From: Lachnoclostridium sp. UBA6558
GTDB lineage: Bacteria > Bacillota > Clostridia > Lachnospirales > Lachnospiraceae
Length of the DNA stretch: 9,634 nucleotides
Reading direction: 5' to 3'
Assembly: GCA_002434335.1 (NCBI GenBank)
Contig: DJJW01000030.1
Coordinates: forward strand, 11,343-20,976
Shown here: positions 5,692 through 9,634 of the stretch, one piece after another
How positions within the stretch are numbered: the stretch's first letter is position 1
How the letters are laid out: every line of letters begins with the position of its first letter
Notes under the pieces: generated by a model
What the model was told of the DNA's origin: nothing
The model's input: only the letters and a program-made list of their open reading frames with translations
Databases searched by the model: none
Translations under genes and position numbers: made by a program

Positions 5692-8088
5692 ATGTTGATT
5701 TCAATGAATTGGATTTCAGATTATACAGATTTGACCGGTATTAATCAGAAAGAGCTCATCAATAAATTTACCCTGGCTACAGCAGAGGTGGAACATGTCT
5801 ATGAAATGGGAACAAAAATGAAGTCAGTGGTAGTTGGAGAAATTGTGTCAGTAAAAGCCCACCCAGGTGCAGATAAACTGCACTTGCTGAAGGTGAATAT
5901 AGGAAAAGAATCAATAGATTGTGTCTGCGGAGCAGCTAATGCAGCGGTTGGGGCCTATGTGCCATTTGCCAGGGCAGGTGGCCAGGTAGGTGACAGAGTA
6001 ATAAATGAGACTGTAATTGCGGGAGTAAGCAGCTATGGAATGTGCTGCTCAGAGAAAGAACTTGGTATCAGTGATGACAATGCGGGTCTTATGATTCTAG
6101 ATAAGACGTATCAGCCAGGTACTGATATCCTGGAATTTCTGCCAATAAGGGATGTTATTTTCGAAGTGGATAATAAGTCCTTAACCAACCGTCCCGACTT
6201 ATGGGGGCATTACGGTATTGCCAGAGAAATATCAGTATTAACAAAACGTCCCTTAAAACCTCTGAAAGTAATGGATACAGAAGCCTTTACAGAACTTCCG
6301 CCGGTACCTGTAATTATTAAAGATAAGGAGCAGACCTTTCGTTATTCTGCCATTAGGATAGAGAATATAACGAAGAAGCATACACCCCCTCAGATGAAAA
6401 TCAGACTTACCTATTGTGGTGTGCGCTCCATTAATCTGCCGACGGATCTGACTAATTATCTGATGCTTGAGATGGGGCAGCCAATGCATGCTTTTGATAA
6501 CAGCATAATACAAGGTATTCAGGTTAAAGCCTTCCCGGTGCCTTTTGATTTTAAAACCCTGGATGGCGTCAGGAGAACTGTGGATAAAGATACGCTTATG
6601 ATCTGTTCCAACTATGGTGAACCAGCTGCTATTGCGGGAATTATGGGAGGTGAAAGCTCCGGAATTGGAGAGCATACAACAGAACTGTTATTAGAAGCTG
6701 CTAATTTTGATGGGACCTTTATCAGAAAGTCTGCTGCAAGGCTTGGTTTACGAACAGAAGCCAGTACCAGATACGAAAAGACGCTGGATCCGGAGATGAC
6801 CGTAACTTCTATAAGGAGGTTCTTAGAACTATTAAAGGAAGCTGATCCTGGTATTCTGGTGACTTCTTCCTTAACGGATCACTATATAAAGCGATATCAG
6901 GGCATAACCATTGATTTTGATAAAGCTTATGTGGATAAATATACCGGTATTGATATTTCTGTGGAAGAAATAATTGAGACGCTTTCAGCACTCGGATTTG
7001 CCGTTAATCATAAGGAAAAGGGGTTTACGGTGGCCGTTCCCTCATATCGTGCAACGAAAGATGTTACTATAAAGGCTGATCTCGTTGAGGAGATTACAAG
7101 AATCTATGGATACGATAATATAAAAGGAAAATCCAATAAGTCTTTGATTTCTCCTATACGTCACAGTGCTGAGAGAGATGAGGAATACAGAATAAAACTT
7201 CTTCTTGCGGACAGATTCGGAATGAATGAGGTGCATAATTACATCTGGTATGATACCAAAGCAAACAAGGAATTGGGAATTCAGACCAAGCCTAATGTAA
7301 GGATTATCAACTCTGTTACTGTTGAAAATGATACGATAAAGGCTGCCTTAATTCCTTCTCTGCTTAGTATTGTTAATAAAAATAAGGAGCAGATACCAGA
7401 GATAGGTATATTTGAAATAGGCCGGGTAGCAGAAGGTCTTGATGAAGACAGTTTATGCAGGGAAAGAAAGAAGCTGGGAATCGTAATAGCAAGCAGAAGC
7501 ATGACAGAAAAGCAGACTTTCCTTAAATTAAAGGAGGTAATTGAAAACCTAATTGCTGCAATAAAAAATATTATGCCTGTTTATCTTGATTATAAAACGG
7601 ATAAGGAAAAAGAGGAGGTAAATTATATACATCCGGTTAATGCTGCGAATATTATGATTCGTGATAAGATTATTGGATATTTTTCATGCCTTCATCCTAA
7701 GGTAAGAGATAGAATTGATAAGAAACTTACTATCGCAATAGCAGAAATGGATATGGCGGAGCTTATTGCAATAGAGAAAGAAAATATTGTGTATAGAGAA
7801 ATATCCAAATATCCGGGTATTACCATAGACTTAAGCTTGCTTACTGATAAAGGAACCAGGTATGAAGAATTAAAAGCTATCATTACAGAATTTGACTGTG
7901 AATATCTGAAGTCGTACAGCCTAATTGATACTTATGAAGATGATATGCTTCTAATGGGTAAAAAGAGTGTGACAGTCAGATTTGAATTCGGCTCTGATGT
8001 AAGAACTTTAGAAAGCAAAGAAATAAGCGAAATGACTGATAGACTATTGGTTTTATTTGGAAAAAATGGAATTCAATTAAGGCAATGA
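5692..8088 (+). CDS. pheT: Phenylalanine--tRNA ligase beta subunit
   Basis: This partner of PheS provides tRNA recognition and removal of mischarged Tyr-tRNA-Phe. Its 798 residues are normal for the bacterial subunit. In order it shows an N-terminal B1 region; an OB-fold tRNA-binding domain at about 40-150 (VVVGEIVSVKAHPGADKLHL, later GVSSYGMCCSEKELG); the B3/B4 editing domain at about 205-380 with H266 (LEMGQPMHAFD) and E335 (LLLEAANFD), matching E. coli H265 and E334; and GLRTEASTRYEKTLDP (352-367). A B5 domain (405-477) ends in ADLVEEITRIYGYDNI, then a catalytic-like core (about 485-695) and a C-terminal FDX-ACB anticodon-binding domain (about 701-798). NKSLTNRPDLWGHYG (161-175) differs from the LTPNRxD form common in Bacillus and E. 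coli. AGGAGG (5679-5684) overlaps the pheS stop and lies 7 nt before the ATG, consistent with coupled translation. Confidence 0.97.
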   Translation: MLISMNWISDYTDLTGINQKELINKFTLATAEVEHVYEMGTKMKSVVVGEIVSVKAHPGADKLHLLKVNIGKESIDCVCGAANAAVGAYVPFARAGGQVGDRVINETVIAGVSSYGMCCSEKELGISDDNAGLMILDKTYQPGTDILEFLPIRDVIFEVDNKSLTNRPDLWGHYGIAREISVLTKRPLKPLKVMDTEAFTELPPVPVIIKDKEQTFRYSAIRIENITKKHTPPQMKIRLTYCGVRSINLPTDLTNYLMLEMGQPMHAFDNSIIQGIQVKAFPVPFDFKTLDGVRRTVDKDTLMICSNYGEPAAIAGIMGGESSGIGEHTTELLLEAANFDGTFIRKSAARLGLRTEASTRYEKTLDPEMTVTSIRRFLELLKEADPGILVTSSLTDHYIKRYQGITIDFDKAYVDKYTGIDISVEEIIETLSALGFAVNHKEKGFTVAVPSYRATKDVTIKADLVEEITRIYGYDNIKGKSNKSLISPIRHSAERDEEYRIKLLLADRFGMNEVHNYIWYDTKANKELGIQTKPNVRIINSVTVENDTIKAALIPSLLSIVNKNKEQIPEIGIFEIGRVAEGLDEDSLCRERKKLGIVIASRSMTEKQTFLKLKEVIENLIAAIKNIMPVYLDYKTDKEKEEVNYIHPVNAANIMIRDKIIGYFSCLHPKVRDRIDKKLTIAIAEMDMAELIAIEKENIVYREISKYPGITIDLSLLTDKGTRYEELKAIITEFDCEYLKSYSLIDTYEDDMLLMGKKSVTVRFEFGSDVRTLESKEISEMTDRLLVLFGKNGIQLRQ

Positions 8089-8399
8089 GATCCCTCCGAT
8101 GAAAGGAAACTTGTAGGAGTTCTGCGGAAGATATGCCTGAAGCCATAGAGTTTTATACAAGGTGTGGTGGATGCAGGAGAAGCCTGATATATTTCGTTTA
8201 TTCTATTTTGCGGGTAAATGAAGAAAAGCTAATAAAAGTTAAGAAAGTAATAAAATAATAGGATAATAATAATTCGTAGTATATAAAGAAGCTGCAGAGT
8301 TTTCTGAACTTGCTGTTCCGTAACAGAGTCTGGTTACTTATCACTGTATTTAATGATTGTTAAAACAGTATGATTATGAAAGTGGATTCGAAAGGAGTC

Positions 8400-8429
8400 A
8401 GCTGGTGTAGGATGCTATGCAGCTTTTTT
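8400..8429 (+). terminator. Probable intrinsic terminator
   Basis: AGCTG (8400-8404) pairs with CAGCT (8420-8424) and TAG (8408-8410) with CTA (8415-8417) around a GATG loop; two G-T wobbles and one bulged G join the two stems. Six T residues follow (8424-8429). It would end the pheST transcript about 310 nt beyond the pheT stop. The stem is modest, so confidence is limited. Confidence 0.5.
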
Positions 8430-8458
8430 GACGTGATGGAACTTGCTTCGTTTGGCTG

Positions 8459-8518
8459 GTTAATTAATGGTTAATATTATTAACGGAAGTTAACTATAAA
8501 TCCGTTGTAAAGTTAATA
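8459..8518. promoter_or_regulatory. Cluster of GTTAAT/GTTAAC motifs, possible operator
   Basis: GTTAAY motifs occur at 8459, 8471, 8480 (inverted), 8490 and 8513. The pair at 8471-8485 makes a perfect 15-nt palindrome, GTTAATATTATTAAC, and 8490-8495 is the palindrome GTTAAC. AACGGA (8483-8488) and TCCGTT (8502-8507) add another inverted repeat that runs into the -35 box. Because the cluster overlaps the promoter of the XRE gene, an operator for that regulator is a reasonable inference. AT-rich composition could produce some of the copies by chance. Confidence 0.45.
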
Positions 8519-8534
8519 GTAGGATTATAAAATG
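8506..8534 (+). promoter_or_regulatory. Promoter of the XRE-TPR regulator gene
   Basis: TTGTAA (8506-8511, 4/6 match) and TAAAAT (8529-8534, 5/6 match) are separated by 17 bp. Transcription would begin near 8541, about 50 nt before the start codon. Confidence 0.55.
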
Positions 8535-8591
8535 TACCTATAGAAAGGAATAAGAACAAACGCAGGGTCATTTTATCTGGAAAGGAGCATT

Positions 8592-9634
8592 ATGGATACC
8601 ATTAAAATCGGAAAGATTATTTCAGAAAAGCGAAAAGCCAAAGGTATCACACAGGAGGAGTTAGCGAATTATTTAGGTATTTCAAAACCTGCCGTATCCA
8701 AGTGGGAATCAGGGCAGAGTTACCCGGATATCTTATTTCTTCCGGTGCTTGCCTCTTATTTTAATATTTCTGTTGATGAGCTGATAGGTTATGAACCAAT
8801 GATGGGCAAGGAGGATGTACGAAAGCTTTACCACCAGTTGGCAGAAGAGTTTTCAAAGAAATCTTTTGATGAAGTTTATGAAGAATGTGAAGGATATCTT
8901 AAGAAGTATTTTTCCTGCTGGTATCTGCAATACCGCATTGGACTTCTGTATCTGAACCACTGCGCACTAGCCGGTAATCCTGAGAGAACCCAGGAGATTC
9001 TTAATCGGGCTGTGGATATTTTTCTAGTGGTAGAACGTTCCTGTGAAGAAGTAAGCCTGGCCAAACAAGCCATGCAGCTGAAAGCTTATTGCTATATCTG
9101 TCAGCAGAAACCAGTAGAAGCAATAGAAGTGTTGGAAAACCTGAATGAACCATTTATACAAACAGAGTCCCTCCTCGTAAAGGCATACCAGTTAAAAGGG
9201 GACAGGGATAAAGCCATTGAATACCTGCAAGGCAGCGCTGTTAACAGTCTGAATAACCTGCTTGGCTGTTCGGTTGATTTCTTTCAGCTCTACGCCGACA
9301 GCCCTGAGCGAATGGATAAATATTATGAGATATTTATAAAGCTTACAGATATTTTTGAAGTGGAGCAGATATCTCCGGGAGGCTTGTATTCCATCTATCT
9401 GACTGCAGCAGCTATCTATGTCTTACAGGGCAGGAAGGAAAAAGCCCTGGAAGTACTTGAGAAGTATGCAGATTTGGCGAAAAGAAATGTCGGTAATGAC
9501 TTTGCAATACATGGTAATCAAATATTTGATAAGCTTGAGACCTATTTAAAAACCATTGATGCTGAGACGATAGCACCCAGGAGTTCAGAGGTAATTTGGA
9601 GGGATATTAAGAATATACTTTCTGAGAATTCGTT
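8592..9634 (+). CDS. XRE-family transcriptional regulator with TPR-like C-terminal domain, 3' end cut off
   Basis: The frame is open from the ATG at 8592 to the right edge, giving 347 residues with no stop. AAAGGAG (8581-8587) lies 4 nt before the start. Residues 6-66 are a classic XRE/Cro-CI helix-turn-helix: IGKIISEKRKAKGITQEELA, then LGISKPAVSKWESGQSYPD with recognition helix about 31-41, and VDELIGYEP at the end. The rest is a string of amphipathic helices resembling tetratricopeptide repeats, for example 108-150, 157-189 (AYCYICQQKPVEAIEVLENL), 191-217 (AYQLKGDRDKAIEYL) and 265-298 (AAIYVLQGRKEKALEVLEKY). There is no signal peptide or membrane segment. XRE-TPR proteins often bind DNA under control of a peptide or protein ligand and are common next to transporters in Clostridia. 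The target and ligand here are unknown; autoregulation through the upstream GTTAAT cluster is inferred. Confidence 0.85.
   Translation, partial: MDTIKIGKIISEKRKAKGITQEELANYLGISKPAVSKWESGQSYPDILFLPVLASYFNISVDELIGYEPMMGKEDVRKLYHQLAEEFSKKSFDEVYEECEGYLKKYFSCWYLQYRIGLLYLNHCALAGNPERTQEILNRAVDIFLVVERSCEEVSLAKQAMQLKAYCYICQQKPVEAIEVLENLNEPFIQTESLLVKAYQLKGDRDKAIEYLQGSAVNSLNNLLGCSVDFFQLYADSPERMDKYYEIFIKLTDIFEVEQISPGGLYSIYLTAAAIYVLQGRKEKALEVLEKYADLAKRNVGNDFAIHGNQIFDKLETYLKTIDAETIAPRSSEVIWRDIKNILSENS

Larger units (their letters stand above)
8089..8591 (+). other. pheT to XRE-regulator intergenic region
   Basis: No convincing gene is present. The first 310 bp (8089-8399) are AT- and purine-rich, with only a 41-codon frame (8133-8258) that lacks a good ribosome binding site. 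No terminator is seen directly after pheT. A hairpin with a T run lies at 8400-8429. The last 130 bp hold a GTTAAT/GTTAAC motif cluster and a promoter for the downstream regulator. Confidence 0.6.

Noticed and set aside
8133..8258. 41-codon open frame starting MPEAIEFYTRCGGC
   Set aside because: It has no good ribosome binding site at proper spacing, no recognisable family and random-looking AT-rich codons; too weak to call a gene.

Overview
The window looks like a chromosomal segment of a low-GC, Gram-positive anaerobe, most likely a clostridium of the Lachnospiraceae type. The evidence is a clostridial-type class II xylose isomerase, a ROK-family XylR with a Firmicutes-style operator, a T-box leader in front of an aminoacyl-tRNA synthetase operon, and purine-rich AGGAGG ribosome binding sites. 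The exact genus cannot be fixed from this sequence.

Layout. Positions 1-615 (minus strand) hold the N-terminal 205 codons of a XylR-type ROK repressor; its 3' part lies beyond the left edge. A 374-bp divergent control region (616-989) carries the xylA promoter (908-936) and an imperfect palindrome just downstream of it (950-976) that reads as the XylR operator. xylA (990-2309) and xylB (2667-4151) follow in the same direction and convert D-xylose to D-xylulose 5-phosphate. The 357-bp gap between them has no gene but contains three hairpins, one with a perfect 15-bp stem just before the xylB ribosome binding site.

After xylB comes a separate transcription unit for phenylalanyl-tRNA synthetase: a promoter (4167-4195), a complete T-box leader with a Phe (TTC) specifier codon and an intrinsic terminator (about 4216-4577), pheS (4637-5680) and pheT (5692-8088). 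Both subunits carry the essential motifs and an intact editing site, but several signature stretches differ from the common Bacillus and E. coli forms. This may be a divergent lineage of the enzyme or a second copy.

The last part is a roughly 500-bp gap (8089-8591) with a terminator-like hairpin, a cluster of GTTAAT/GTTAAC motifs and a promoter. It leads into an XRE-family regulator with a TPR-like C-terminal half (8592 to the right edge, truncated). The three units, xylose use, Phe-tRNA charging and the XRE regulator, appear to be controlled independently by XylR, by uncharged tRNA-Phe and probably by autoregulation. I see no mobile element, CRISPR array, rRNA or tRNA gene. The window is mostly ordinary; the items most worth a second look are the PheRS type, the hairpins between xylA and xylB, and the repeat cluster before the XRE gene.
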